64,000 nucleotides of DNA, taken from Metellina segmentata (taxonomy: Eukaryota; Arthropoda; Arachnida; Araneae; Tetragnathidae). The notes under the pieces were generated by a model that saw only the letters and a program-made list of their open reading frames with translations, did no database searches and was not told the origin of the DNA. The DNA is taken from the NCBI GenBank assembly GCA_947359465.1, contig OX375879.1:120110557-120174556 (forward strand), written 5' to 3'. This document shows, one piece after another, positions 32,073-43,620 of this stretch (within the stretch, counting starts at the first letter, position 1; every line of letters begins with the position of its first letter). The translations under genes and the position numbers were made by a program.

Positions 32073-32694
32073 GAGGGATGTAACTAGACTACTTTCAGCC
32101 TGCGGCAAGAACTCGCCCTTGGCACACACACACGCCCTCGACCAAGCAACCCAAAACCCTGTAATCGCAAACACACACATTATTTCCACACTTCCAAATT
32201 TTTTTAACACAACTTAGATGATAATGGCTTGGTTTCAAAGGTAAATAGATTAATTTGCAGCAATTTAATTTTTAGTATAAGATAAAATACCAAATTAATT
32301 CCAAAAAATTTCATTCACAAATAATCGAACCACAAGACTGACCTCTCAACTAGACAATCTAAAAGCTAACTGAGTGCAGTTTCTTATGACAGCGCAAAGT
32401 ATCGAAGCCTCTCAGGAAACTTCCCCGAGACACGAGCCCGTTATCCTAAACACTCAGGCGCTACGACGTTACATCCCCTTCGTTACTCATATCAAACTCA
32501 TGCAACGCTTCACACATTCTGCATTTAGCTCTTTTTATAGTGTTTGGATTTTGTAGTCAACTAACAAGTTTTCCTTTTCATTTTTTATCATGCGTAAATA
32601 TATATAGTAGTAAAAAAATACTCGGCTTGTTTAGCACCCCTTCCCAAACCGGCGCCCGGGCACATGCCCCGTCTACCCACTAGTTACGTCCCTG
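32073..32694. mobile_element. 622-bp non-autonomous hAT-like element
   Basis: Ends GAGGGATGTAACTAG and the inverse of CAGGGACGTAACTAG. An 8-bp duplication, AGGACATT (32065-32072) against AGTACATT (32695-32702), has one mismatch. Inserted just after the hAT gene's stop. Contains CACACA tracts and no coding sequence. Confidence 0.78.
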
Positions 32695-33167
32695 AGTACA
32701 TTTGAAATGCTTTCATTTTAATCTACATTTTTCAATTATGTAATATTTGTATATTTTTTTATTTTCTATGTATGTTGCTATGTATATTTTTTTTACTTAT
32801 CTTTATCTGCGTTATAAAATTTTTTTAATTAATTGAATGTAAGTGAGGCTCTATTTCACTTTATCCTCCTCACTACCCTTTTTGTAAGAATGAAATTATT
32901 TCTTTTCGCAATTTTGCATATTTTGGGGGTTTTAGTGCATATTTTAGGATTTTGAAATGCATATTTAAAGTCACATTTTTGCATATCGATTCGAGCTCCA
33001 CCCATAAGCATTTGAAATCACTCTCATCTGAAAAGCAAGCAACCTTCAAGAAGGAAGTTGTGTCTAGCATTTATTCTGCTGGCACCTGCCCTGCCAACGT
33101 ATTTCCAAATAATGTTGGTTGAGGATACAAGTTATTTGTTTAACTTTTCTCATTAAGGCTCGAACAC
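32695..33167. other. Distal part of the CGGBP1-like hAT element
   Basis: AT-rich, with repeated TTTTGCATATTTT / GTGCATATTTTAGG motifs at 32910-32990, typical of subterminal DNA of this hAT group (from memory). No gene. Confidence 0.35.
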
Positions 33168-33561
33168 ACTAGGCCAGTAACTTAGTCGAGTCGCGAGTGA
33201 CAAAGTAGCACTACTAAATGAGGAAACAGCAAGTGGGGAAGTGTTAGTTCAGACATGGTTTAATTGATTTTTGAGTGTCGACTGCTATAAATGTTACGGA
33301 GAGCGAAACTAAATCGAGCAATAAATGTTGTTGCAGAGCGTATTTTGGAAGTGGGCAGAGAGAAGAAGAGATTATAAATTCAAACAAGAGAAAATAGGAA
33401 CGAGAATGGCTTGGACGAAGAGATTTGCAAGGAGCTTCTAATGTGTATCTTAGAAACTCACTGTTGAAGACCAAAGCAGTGGCCTTCTTTTTCAGATTCG
33501 CGGCATGAAAACGAATAACTAATGAACTTTACTAAACAGACGTGTTCAGACCTGTCCAGTG
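33168..33561. mobile_element. Short element with GGNYYGAACAC ends (Harbinger-like?)
   Basis: The left end GGCTCGAACACACTAG and the inverse of the right end (GGTCTGAACACGTCTG, to about 33556) are similar only over the first dozen bases. No clean target duplication. The interior has no readable protein. Weak call. Confidence 0.3.
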
Positions 33562-33586
33562 ACACGCTAGTGGTTAGTGGAGTGGG

Positions 33587-33795
33587 GTGGGAGATACTAC
33601 TCGACCGCCTACTATACATTTGACTGGATCGAGCCCACTAAATCATTTATACCAATCCCTAAACTTTACGACACACTTCAGGGAGTTGCGTGCACTAACG
33701 ACTGAGATGGTCTTCGCTCTAAGGAGAGTGGTAAGGAAACTTTACGCAGAACGACCCTGGTTATTGAAGAGACTATACCTCTTTGCTATAGAACC
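33587..33795 (+). pseudogene. R1/I-type LINE, reverse transcriptase end
   Basis: Reads ...RRVVRKLYAERPWLLKRLYLFAIEP before the hAT insertion and ...YGIGSWGDRLHT after it (36036 on). This is the post-catalytic thumb region of R1/I-like LINE reverse transcriptases. The upstream part of the LINE is missing. Confidence 0.65.
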
Positions 33796-33959
33796 TATGG
33801 TACCAGGGCTGTAGTGGAGGGTATACGACGGTATACGCAGTATACCCTCTGGATTTTCCAGAAAATTCCGTATACCCTCTGCTTTTTATTTAAAAGCTTT
33901 GTTTTTTTTATAAAAGCTTTGTTTTTCCTAGAAAACATCGCGCAAAAATCACGTGAAAC

Positions 33960-34340
33960 GCAGAGGGGAACAACTAATATGGGACAGCAAAATAAAAGTT
34001 TCTATTTCAAGATATCACCTTGGTACATAATTCCAATATCGCACCTATCAATAAAAAAATTCATTCGAAGTATTGTCGATAGAATGAAATTCAGACTTTG
34101 TTCTGATGTTAAAGAAGAAAATAGTAAACTTTTGAAGGATATATCCATACTTGATCCAGAAAATATAAATATATGTGATATTCGCGGTGTAGAAAAGGAG
34201 GTAAAAAGGATCTGTTGACGTTTTGGTATAGATGAAATGTGCACTATTCTGGGTTTGAGGGAACAATCAAAACGCCCAATTTGTTCCAGAAAACTTACAG
34301 CCTCTTTTCAGAACAATTGAAATATTAAAATGTTTCACAG
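33960..34340 (+). pseudogene. hAT transposase C-terminal remnant
   Basis: Reads KFRLCSDVKEENSKLLKDIS, then ISILDPENINICDIRG and VEKEVKRICRRFGID across a stop, resembling the LCR-to-dimerisation region of ZBED/KIAA1586-like hAT proteins. It stops before the dimerisation motif. Lies inside the element ends described at 33804-36027. Confidence 0.5.
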
Positions 34341-34560
34341 CCGTTTGCGAGCACGGGTTTAATTTAATGAATACCTACCCGGTCCTTAGAAAAGATTCCC
34401 CCCCCACACACACATATGTAGATGTGCATGTTTTCTGCCTCCTCCGCCCCGTGGAAAGTGTAAGTAGTAAGTACATGTTTCGCCTCCCCATGGAAAAAAT
34501 TACGGGTAACAGAGTGTACCAGTGGAGGGTATACCATGGGGCCTGCCTATACTAGAGTGC

Positions 34561-35082
34561 CTATATAATAAGAGTGGCGACATACGGGAAACATTTTCTG
34601 ATTGGCTTAGAGACCTTTTCTACCGCCCGAGGCGGTCTTTTCCTAGCTCCCGTAGACTTAACATGGGAACTTTTTGTGTGCTCGTGAAAAACGTGTGTAC
34701 ATTAAATTAAAAAGAAAATAAAGCTTATTCATGTTCCATTTCGTGTTCTTGAATGTTTATTTATTATTATTTTAGTGTTTTGTCAGTATAAATTTGAAGA
34801 CTTTTTAAGTAAATAGCTTTTTTTGAACAACATGGTGTTTCTCGCAATCTAAGTTAGCACATTGTGCAATCCATCTCATCAATTACGCATGTAATTGAGC
34901 GTTTATATGATTCATTTATACCAATGTATACATATTATAACAATCATATGCTTTTTGTTCTCCTTGAAATGATATATTAATTCGCCCAGCAACTTTCTTT
35001 AAGACGATTCTGGTAGAAAAATGGCTGCCGCGCATGCGCACTGGGCCAAATTTGGTTCCTTGTCGCCACTCTTATTATATAG
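34561..35082. mobile_element. 522-bp MITE with 24-bp TIRs
   Basis: CTATATAATAAGAGTGGCGA at 34561 is mirrored at 35063-35082. A TA duplication is possible (the ends contain TATA), which would suggest mariner/Tc1. AT-rich interior with no transposase. Sits at the 5' end of the Jockey fragment. Confidence 0.6.
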
Positions 35083-35965
35083 GTACTTTAGCTTATATCT
35101 GGCTTACTGCTTGGGAAATCAAAATCAATGTTGACAAATGCCAAGCTACTTATTTTACTAGGACAAGAGTTACTGCTGACCCCACTGTTCTATTTGGAAA
35201 TACAATCCCTTGGTCCCCTAATTGTAATTATCTCGGAGTCACATTGGACTCGAAATTAATGTGGAAAGACCACATTTCCTCAATTAAAACCAAAGCAAAA
35301 AGAACCATTTACCTCCTAATTGGCCGTAATTCGATTCTTTCTACTGACAACAAGTTGCTCCTTTATAAAACCATGATTAGACCAAAAATCAGCTACGCCA
35401 GTCATGTCTGGGGATATGCAGCAAAAACCAACCTCCTTAAATTAGAAACTTTTCAAAATTATACTCTCCGTATTGTCGGGGGTTACCCCTGTGGTATTAC
35501 AGAAATTATAAAATTCTTGAAGATATCAAAATGACAAATCTCAAAGATTTTTTCCGTAAACTCGCTATTAAATTTTGTACCAAACTCGATATTATCGATA
35601 ATCCTGCAATCCAGCAAATCCCCAAATATGACCATCGCCAAACTGAATTCAGTAAAAGGCCTAAAGCCATTCTTAATTAGTAACTTTTAATTTTGTTATT
35701 TAATTTGTAACTCTTATTTTTTCTCTTCATTTTATTCATCTTCCTTAATTCATGTCACTTAGCATCTGTAATTGTTGATCGAAATTCGACTCTCTGTGAC
35801 CACTCCCACTAGAACCATCCTTCTCTACCATTGGACAATGAAACTCTTCTACCAATGATATAAATTCTGTGTTAAAAATTTTTTCATTCAGTACCAGCAA
35901 CGTTCCTGAAGAAGGTAGAGGGCTTATCGCCCAGGACCTTCGGCCCACCCCTCCATCTCTCTCTA
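35083..35965 (+). pseudogene. 5'-truncated Jockey-type LINE
   Basis: Reads AWEIKINVDKCQATYFTR, NCNYLGVTLDSKLMWKDHIS and RPKISYASHVWGYAAKTN: the reverse transcriptase thumb and following region of Jockey-clade LINEs. A frameshift lies near 35480, then MTNLKDFFRKLAIKFC... to a stop near 35680. A probable target duplication GCCTATACTAG(AG)TGC flanks MITE plus LINE at 34545-34560 and 35966-35979, so the LINE inserted into the hAT. Confidence 0.7.
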
Positions 35966-36035
35966 GCCTATACTAGTGCAGAGGCCCCCATGGTATACCC
36001 TCTGATTTATTTACGACTACAGCACTGTATGGTAC

Positions 36036-36937
36036 TATACGGTATTGGATCTTGGGGAGATCGCCTTCATACTAGACTTTGTTGCGATGGCCTAGAACGC
36101 ATCCAGAGCTCTTATCTTACTGACCAGGTGTTATCGGACGGTGGGAACACGGACCCTGCAGGTCTTGTCCGGTACCTTGCCACTCTTCGTGAAAGCGGCT
36201 ATGCTCTACTTCCAGTTCATACTCACTAAAGATAAACAAGAGGTGGTGATAAATGTAGATTAGCCTTCGAATACCGGAGCATGAGGTGAATGTATGGGAC
36301 ATTAATCCAGCTCAACCCATTTCAATACCTATGACTGTAATCTACCAAACTGGGAAAAGATGGAGATTTACACTGATGGATCTGGTATCGACGACAAGTA
36401 TGGGGCAGCGTTCCTCGTTATGTACTTCGGTCATATCGTCGAAGAACTTTTTTATTGCCTCGCTAATCATGCGACGATGTTTCTTGCTGAACTTGCAGCT
36501 TTAGAAAAGGCTTTTAAATGGGTCCGGCATCGGCCTCTCTTCAACACCAATAAAATCACCCATATCTTTTCAGACAGTCTTCACTGTTACGTTTTATCAG
36601 GATATTCGAATGTACTGGATCAAAGCTCACGTCGGGTTCCAAGGCAATAAAGCGGCTGATTCCGCTGTCCAAAACGCCACCGACTGTGAGCGGGTGCATT
36701 TAGAAGTGCAGATATCTTGCTCAACTGTCAGAAACCAAATCCTGAAGGCCCTCACGGACCGATGGACGTGGTAATGGAGTGGAGACAAGGTAGGCAGAGT
36801 AACCTATCATTTCCTCCCCATACCAGATATATGAGGATGCATATATCACCCAATTCTATCCCAGCTGCTCACAAGCCATGGTCGCGCTTCCCAGAGAACC
36901 GTACTAAGCGACAAAAATCAGACTTGTGTCAGTGTGA
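36036..36937 (+). pseudogene. R1/I-type LINE, RNase H domain
   Basis: Continues 33587-33795 after the hAT. RNase H starts at EIYTDGSGIDDKYGAAF (36360) with the catalytic Asp, then FLAELAALEKAF (Glu) and HIFSDSLHCY (Asp). After a frameshift near 36600 it reads YWIKAHVGFQGNKAAD. It ends in CQCD at the solo LTR, the start of a C-terminal cysteine motif. Confidence 0.75.
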
Positions 36938-37519
36938 TGTACCGTCATGCAAGAATTAGACGGACAGCTGGTTTAAAATTAAACTATTTATTTAGATAAA
37001 TTAAATATTTACATTTAAATTTACAAGATTAATTAAGGGCACAGCCATCGATATCGATATCCTGCCTGGAGCCAAAGTAACAATGGCAAACAGAGACGTC
37101 TGTCTCTCGTCGAATCTAGAATCAGTCTTCTGCTAAAATCCCGTTCTCTTGGTTCCGCAGAACCGCCGCTGCGAACGAGAGAGGGGGGGGGTGAATTCCG
37201 AGCCCTCGAGAGATGTTTATGTCCTCCACAGAACTCATGACACCCCCTCACAGATGCAAAAACCTTTTGTAACCGACTTGGGTTCACAACAGCAAATCTT
37301 CATCCCAGACATGGGATTAGGGAACCGACGGAAAGTCCAGCTGTGTCGATGGATCAAACGGAACGCCGGGCCGCCGATGAGAGAATACTATCTTTCGGTA
37401 TTTTGTCAAAACCCGCACGTGCAAAGTCTGAAATTGTTTTTTTTTTCACCGTCTGGCTGTTGAGCACATTCCAGCGTCCACGTGTTAGAGAAAAGGGTCG
37501 GCTAGTACCATATGGTACA
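36938..37519. repeat. Solo LTR of the gag-only element family
   Basis: Begins TGTACCGTCATG and ends ATGGTACA, like the LTRs at 997 and 4799, but is 582 bp because of extra internal sequence. Flanks GTGA (36934-36937) and GTGG (37520-37523) make an imperfect 4-bp duplication. No internal region remains, as expected after LTR-LTR recombination. Confidence 0.8.
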
Positions 37520-37840
37520 GTGGTTAAGTTGGAGATTATCTCCACAACATCCTCGACTGCAAACTTGTTGAAAACCTCAGAAACGGGCTGGAGATTACTC
37601 TAAGCGTCCTGACTGCTACCAAGTTTTGCTTCGCTTAGACATCCATGTGACCAAAACGACGTCTCATACCAGGGCTTTGGGCTCCCTCTCTGGCACTACA
37701 GGGACTTATAAATTTCCTTACATTTCCCACCGGTAGAAGGGCATCAATAGAAAGCACCTTGTGCTATAAGTCCTTAATGCGGGCTTTTTGGTGACTGTAT
37801 GACCTTTATGTAACGACAAATGAAGGATTTAAGCCCGGAG
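37520..37840 (+). pseudogene. R1/I-type LINE, C-terminal end and 3' UTR
   Basis: Reads VGDYLHNILDCKLVENLR, completing the CxCx..Hx..C motif begun before the solo LTR, with a stop near 37640. The rest is non-coding and probably the LINE 3' UTR. Confidence 0.6.
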
Positions 37841-37850
37841 TAGGGATGCG

Positions 37851-37877
37851 ACATCGATGTTTTCAAAACATCGATGT
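37851..37877. other. Perfect 27-nt palindrome
   Basis: ACATCGATGTTTT, one central C, then AAAACATCGATGT: 13-bp arms with no mismatch. It overlaps the ATG of the P-transposase ORF. The preceding TAGGGATGCG resembles a hAT-type end, so this may be a junction remnant of another element. Confidence 0.75.
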
Positions 37878-40539
37878 TTTTTGATGAAGTTGATGCTTTT
37901 CCATCCATTCTGCCAAACTGTCCCATTTATATCTCGTCTACTTCTACCAACACCAGAGAAAGTCCCGATGAAAGAAGACTGAGGGTGGAAAACGACAATT
38001 TACAGATTTGCATTGCTGAAAGCATATCATCCAAAGAACAGCATGACAAGAAAACAAAGTTTCATTCTTTAGAACAGTTTAATGGATGTTTAAACGTAGT
38101 AAATGTTCCTGCGAGTTGGAGCATTGTCTGTAGAACTGATAAAATATTGTTTCTTCTTATGGAAACAACAGATGTACCCATTATCAAATCTTCTGTCATC
38201 ATAAATGAAAGTTTAAAAATTTCTGTTTTTTTGGGAGACATAGCATTAAATAATTTGGGTAAGTTCAATTTCTCTCAAACTGTAAATGATATAAATGTAA
38301 TATTAGAAATTTTAAATATTTTATCTGATAAAGTTGATTCAAATGCAACAGAAATGTTACCATCAATTGTTACATCTATTGTGAAACTATTGAATACTTT
38401 AATGGTAAATGTAAATGATGATAAAAAAATTTCTATCCAATTCCTAATTGAACAAATTAATTCCATTCTATGCAGTAAATTTTTATTAAGATACTCTCCT
38501 GAAATGCTTATATTTTATTGTATTTTACATTCAATATCTCCGCATGCCTATAACTTTTTAAGAAATTCTGGTTATGTTATGATTCCACACCCAAGGACTT
38601 TGAAGAAGATTTGTGCATCACTGAATACTAACCCCTAACTAGAACAATCTGATGAGAATTTTTTGATGTTCATATCAAGACAAATGAACTCATTAGAGTC
38701 TTGTGACAAAATAGTTGTTTTGCTAATTGACGAAATACATATTAAACCTTATCTTGACTACAAAGGTGGAAATATATTAGGAATGGCATTTAATTCTGAA
38801 AAAGCTGCAACGTCTGCTCAGGTTTTTATGATACAGAGCCTTCTTTCTTCATTTAAATCTGTTGTACATATTGTACCTGTAAAAACCATAAATGCAAACA
38901 TTTTAAATGGAATTATAAAAAAAATTCTTGTTAAGCTCCATGATATAGGATTTAAAGTCATAGGTGTTGTATCTGACAACAATGCTCTTAATAGTAAATC
39001 TATGTCTTTATTCCACACTCCTCCAAAAGTAAGCATTGTGTATCCCCACCCTTCTGATGCTACTAGTCCTTTATTTTATATATTTGATTCTGTGCATATC
39101 CTAAAATGCATCCGCAACAATTGGATTAACCAAAAAAATATAAGTCAGTGTTTTTATTATCCAGATTTTAATGATTATGAAAAATTTCCGCTTCTTGAAG
39201 CTAACTTTGGTACACTAAAAGCTTTACATTATGTTGAAAACAATAGTTTAGTAAAATTTTCTTATGGGTTAACACTTAAATCATTGACTCCTAGTAATCT
39301 AGAGAGGCAAAATGTGAAGCTAGTCCTTAAAATATTTAATGACTTTGTTGTTCAAGCTCTTTTGCAACTAGGACAGGAACATAACTTAATAAGTTACAAA
39401 CCAACAGCCGATTTTATTACTTTGATTTGCAAATGGTGGAAAATTGTAAATGTTGAGACTCCACTCAAAGGACAGCGTCTACAGGATCCATTTCAAGAAC
39501 CAATAACTCTGTCCGCAAATGATGTAAAAGTAGAATATCTGAATGATTTTCTTTCCTGGTTAGATGCATGGAAAGACAAAAAATGCTCCACAGGTAAACT
39601 AACAAAAGAAACACATTTAGCCATCTCACATACAACATATGCTCTTCTTGAGATGTCTAAGTATTGCATTAAGGAGTTGAATTTTACATATTTTTTACCT
39701 GGTAAAATTCAAACCGACTCCCTTGAAGATCGCTTTGGAAAATATAGAACACTTGCGGGTTCACAATATCTAATATCAGTTTCACAAATTTATGAATCTG
39801 AGGCCAAATTAAGGATGCAAAATTTTGTTCCACTTGTTTTAAATTCCAACATGTATGGTAAAGTAGAAATTAAAAACACTGACCCTAAAAACAACTGCTC
39901 AGAAATTAAGGGAAATGTTGGATATTCCCAATTTGTATTAGATATTTCTGAAACGGATATAGATTTAAAACCTCTGCTGCCAATTTTAACCTATTTATCA
40001 GGTTATTGTGCTCGTTCAGCAATTTCTAAACTCAACTGTGATGCTTGCTCAAAATCTTCAGTTCTAGATAAAACTTTAAATTTAATTTCGGACTACATTC
40101 TTATTCGGAATTTAGACAGAGGTGGTTTGCTATGTCCATCTCCAGATGTTGTTACTGCTGTTACATATAATTACATAGTTGTACAAAAGCTAGTTAACCA
40201 AAAGAATGAACATTTGTTTTTGAGACAGAATAATCAAAGGGAACTTGCAATCACTATTAGTTTTGATTTGATAAAAAGCATGAATTTTTTCTTAACGATG
40301 AGAGTTGTTCTTATGGGCATTCAACAGACCATGTACTGAAACTAATTTTAAGACCTGCAACAAATGCTTTACTAAACAATTATTGCACTTTAAAAAATGA
40401 TACACCAAAACCTGTTTCACTTGCTAAACAGCGTAAACTAGAAACAGTTAAAAACTCCCCAACAAATGCAACTCTGCAGCCTATGCCAGAAAAAAAATCT
40501 TTACCCCAAACACATAAAAACAAAAAAGCCAAAGAGTAA
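37874..40539 (+). pseudogene. P-element transposase without THAP domain, nearly intact
   Basis: One frame runs from 37874 to 40339 with a single TAA (38636-38638). A slip in a T run near 40295 moves the last 80 codons to another frame, ending at TAA 40537-40539. DEVDAFPSILPNCP near the start resembles the motif that follows the THAP zinc finger in P and THAP9 proteins; the THAP itself is missing. The RNase H-like core shows LLIDEIHIKP (first Asp), GVVSDNNALNS (second Asp), FDSVHILKCIRNNW (after which the GTP-binding insertion follows) and DSLEDRFGKYR (Glu). Catalytic residues appear conserved, so the copy was lost recently. It would excise and insert its own DNA in the nucleus. Confidence 0.85.
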
Positions 40540-41203
40540 AATATCCCTTAAAAATCATATAAAGCACCAGAATAAATACTAAAACTAAGTAATATTATTT
40601 TAAGGTTGATTTATATGAATTTGAATATAATCAGAATTTTATCTTGTTTACCTTTACATAACTAAGATAATATAAATGTTTGCTGATATTTGTATGTGTG
40701 CAAAAATAAAATTTGTTCTTACTTTTATTTGTTCTATTGTGTTTAAGATTTGATTTCCTGGCATTCAATTTTAACAACAAATATTTATAAAATTCTATTG
40801 CATTTGTATTCTTTAAGGCAGCTGCTGAAAGTATTTCTTATTCAAAATTAACATTCCTTTTCAAACCTTAGTTTTCCTTGAAAAGAAAAAAAAAAAAAGA
40901 GATTAAAAGCACATTTAGGCATTTGTTTTCTCATATCAAACTGCGGTAGATAACCGAGTAAGCTTATTTTGGGTTGCACTTGTTAATGTTTTGCGGTGTC
41001 ATTGGGAGAATCCAGCTTCACAGTTTCCCTACTTGCTCTGACGTCACAAATGAGCGCCGCGGCCTTGTCCGTCTAGGTGGTGTTGACTGGGGCGGTACGC
41101 AACACAAACCAAGTGGCGGTTATCTTGGTTACAGGGATCTTGGCAAGTTAGGCTGTTCCAAGGAGGTAAGATCGGTTGTCCCCAACGATCGGACCGCGGC
41201 TCA
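40540..41203. other. P-element 3' flank and unassigned DNA
   Basis: 40540-40960 is AT-rich and probably the P element's 3' UTR. 40970-41203 is more GC-rich with a TGACGTCA palindrome (41039-41046). I see no TIR pairing with the left side and no gene. Confidence 0.4.
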
Positions 41204-42240
41204 GACTATGCAAAGATTGCAGCGAAATCCCGAAATGAATCAAGAATTAATAGATGACTACGAAGAGCAGGAAATTACTGAAAAAAAAATGATGATGCGG
41301 ACTTAAAACCTTCCGGTTTAAAAAATCTGGTTCATTATATTCCTTATCACGCATTTGTAAAATATAGTTTAACAACTTCAGCCACATCTGGTTTCGTCGC
41401 AAGCTAACATTAACCTGGTCAATTATCATTAAATGACTGTCTTTGGATTGTCCTACACCTGAATTCAAATATATTTTACATTCTAGTGAAATTCAGGACA
41501 AACAAAGTGGCTTTCTTTTAAGATATTGCCAAACCCTTTCTCCAGATAAATCTTTCTGAAAATCAAAGGGACCCATTTGTGCAAAGGGACGTAAATTCGC
41601 TTTTTGTGGCCCTGTCGCGAACAACTGCAAACTAGACTGATTATTTTGCTGACTGTAGGTGGCAGCACTGCTAACCTTAGTGTTTGAACTCATTTTTGGC
41701 GGGAGATTGTGTTATGTCACGAGAGCTGATGCTTGACAACTGTAATGCTTAAACTTGCACATATTCTTGTGTAAATACTTAATGATAGCAATAAATGTTT
41801 TAAGTTTGTAAATATAAAATGGCCTTTTGCTTTATTTCCTAATTTTGAGTATAGACTGTTGTAAAGCATAAAACAGAAGTTCTTCTCACTAAACGACCCG
41901 AGTTCTTAAAGTAGAAGTTGAAGCAAGACAAGTGAAAAAGAAGGTTAGGTAGTTTTCAATAAGCCCAACGATCATTTTTCGGACCATAGGTTCCAAGTCT
42001 TCAAATTTACCCGAGTTTTATTTGGAGTCAAGGCATCTCCCTTTCTATTTTCGGCAACTATAAAACGAGGTATCAAAAGGTTTGCTGAAAATCTTCCCTC
42101 AACTGTTGAAATATCAGATTCTTGCTTTTATGTTGATGATTTAATTGCAGGTGCAGACGGCATGCATGAAGCAATCAAAATCTCACGTGAGGCGTGAACC
42201 ATTATTCTCAAAGCCAACAATAGTCTTCAAAAATGGATAA
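41204..42240 (+). pseudogene. BEL/Pao reverse transcriptase remnant
   Basis: Reads RLQRNPEMNQELIDDYEEQE, LVHYIPYHAFVKYSLTT and SLNDCLWIVLHLN in one part (41204-41600). Then FTRVLFGVKASPFLFSATI and the YVDD box FYVDDLIAGAD (41995-42200). This is BEL/Pao RT order. 41607-41984 does not read as RT and may be an insertion (it begins near TGTCGCGAAC). Several stops occur. Confidence 0.72.
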
Positions 42241-43620
42241 CAAATTAGTTCATAAAATCCCCCAACGGCAAAAGTTTAAGACCAATCAGATATCAGTCTG
42301 GAATAACACCTGCAACGGATGTGTCTATTTTCGCCTGCTCTTCTCAAGTCATAAAGCTCGCGATGCAAAAGCAACAGCTGTCGCCAGTATCTCACGATGT
42401 CACAAGGCCTTTTACAGTGTTGAGGCAAGAATTAGTGCGATAGAGTATAAATCAGGACAACGCATGTAGGTGTACTTACTTCTCTGTTTGACAGAAGGAA
42501 CGCTCAAGACTCAGCCCAACATGAACTTGCTAGGAACTGATCTTTTGTTCGGGTCTGTAATATCCACATGCGTTATAGGATTAATGACAATCGTCCTGTT
42601 TTTATGGTAAGAACATATCATTTCGATATTTTACAATTTCTTGAATTATCAACCCTCTTGGTGGTTTGTCATGGTGTCGAAAACTGCCCTGTAGCTGTCA
42701 TCTTCTCATACTAAAAACTATTCCTAACTGTTAGCAGCTCTGTAAAAGATAATATTTGTTTTCCCTACCTGTGGTAATAGGGCAGTTTTATCTTGACGAG
42801 GTATCTCGTCATGTGCAAATATAAGATCTTAATGGACAAGTTCTTGGATCTTAATGTGCAAATATGGATCTTAATGGACAAGGACTTAATCATCAAACCA
42901 ACCAAAGGGGTAACTTGCCTCACAAAAATTTCTCGGATGGTTCAGCTGTTACTACTTTTATCAATAAATTCGTTAGTCAAATTTTAAAAGTAAGGTTATT
43001 ACACGTATTGTTAATGGAATCGTCAATAATTCTCACCAAGGATGCACTATTTTATCCAAACTAGACGGATTATAAGTCCCATAATCGCCTCTGTATGAGA
43101 GAAACGAACTAAAATATTGATAGGAAGACTTGCTTGTTGGCATATTAATAAAATATTACCTTGTATATATTTTCTTTATATTGTTTCTGAGAGCTTTTTT
43201 TACATGACAGAACGGTCCCTGAGTGTTGGCGAAATAGCCTTATGTGTTTGCTACCATGCACAATATATGTTTAGGTTTGTTGAAACCACAAGGCTTGTGA
43301 ATGCAGCTTGTATTGTGGCCCTTTAGAATTTCCCTTCAATATTCCTCTACCGATCTCCCTAATCACAGGGAAGAATGCGCATTGAATCAGAGAATCAAAC
43401 AAGACTAACCCAAGATAAGATAGTTTGTGCACAAACTAGCTTATGACTTCAATCACGTTTATGACTTCTGTCGTTTTGAACCTCTTCACACAATTTGATA
43501 GGGGAAGAATAACAACAAATATACTTGTAGGGGGAGGGTTCTTGGTTTGCTCTCCAAGTGTTCCTTCCACCTAAGAGATTTATGTGGAACGTTTGACCTG
43601 TAATTGTAATATATACACTA
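42241..43620. repeat. Unclassified repeat-rich DNA
   Basis: Contains a GACGAGGTATCTCGTC unit at 42795-42810, the same palindromic core as the minisatellite at 49829. 43195-43340 is homologous to 49690-49815. No protein recognised. Confidence 0.4.

Larger units (their letters stand above)
33804..36027. mobile_element. 2.2-kb hAT element, itself carrying insertions
   Basis: Starts CAGGGCTGTAGTGG and ends in the inverse of CAGTGCTGTAGTCG. A perfect 8-bp duplication TATGGTAC lies at 33796-33803 and 36028-36035. Subterminal GAGGGTATAC repeats occur near both ends. Contains a hAT transposase remnant, a Jockey LINE fragment and a MITE. Confidence 0.9.

Noticed and set aside
40970..41306. 110-codon ORF as a host gene near a TGACGTCA site
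   Set aside because: Its last third is the start of the BEL reverse transcriptase fragment, and the rest has no recognisable features.
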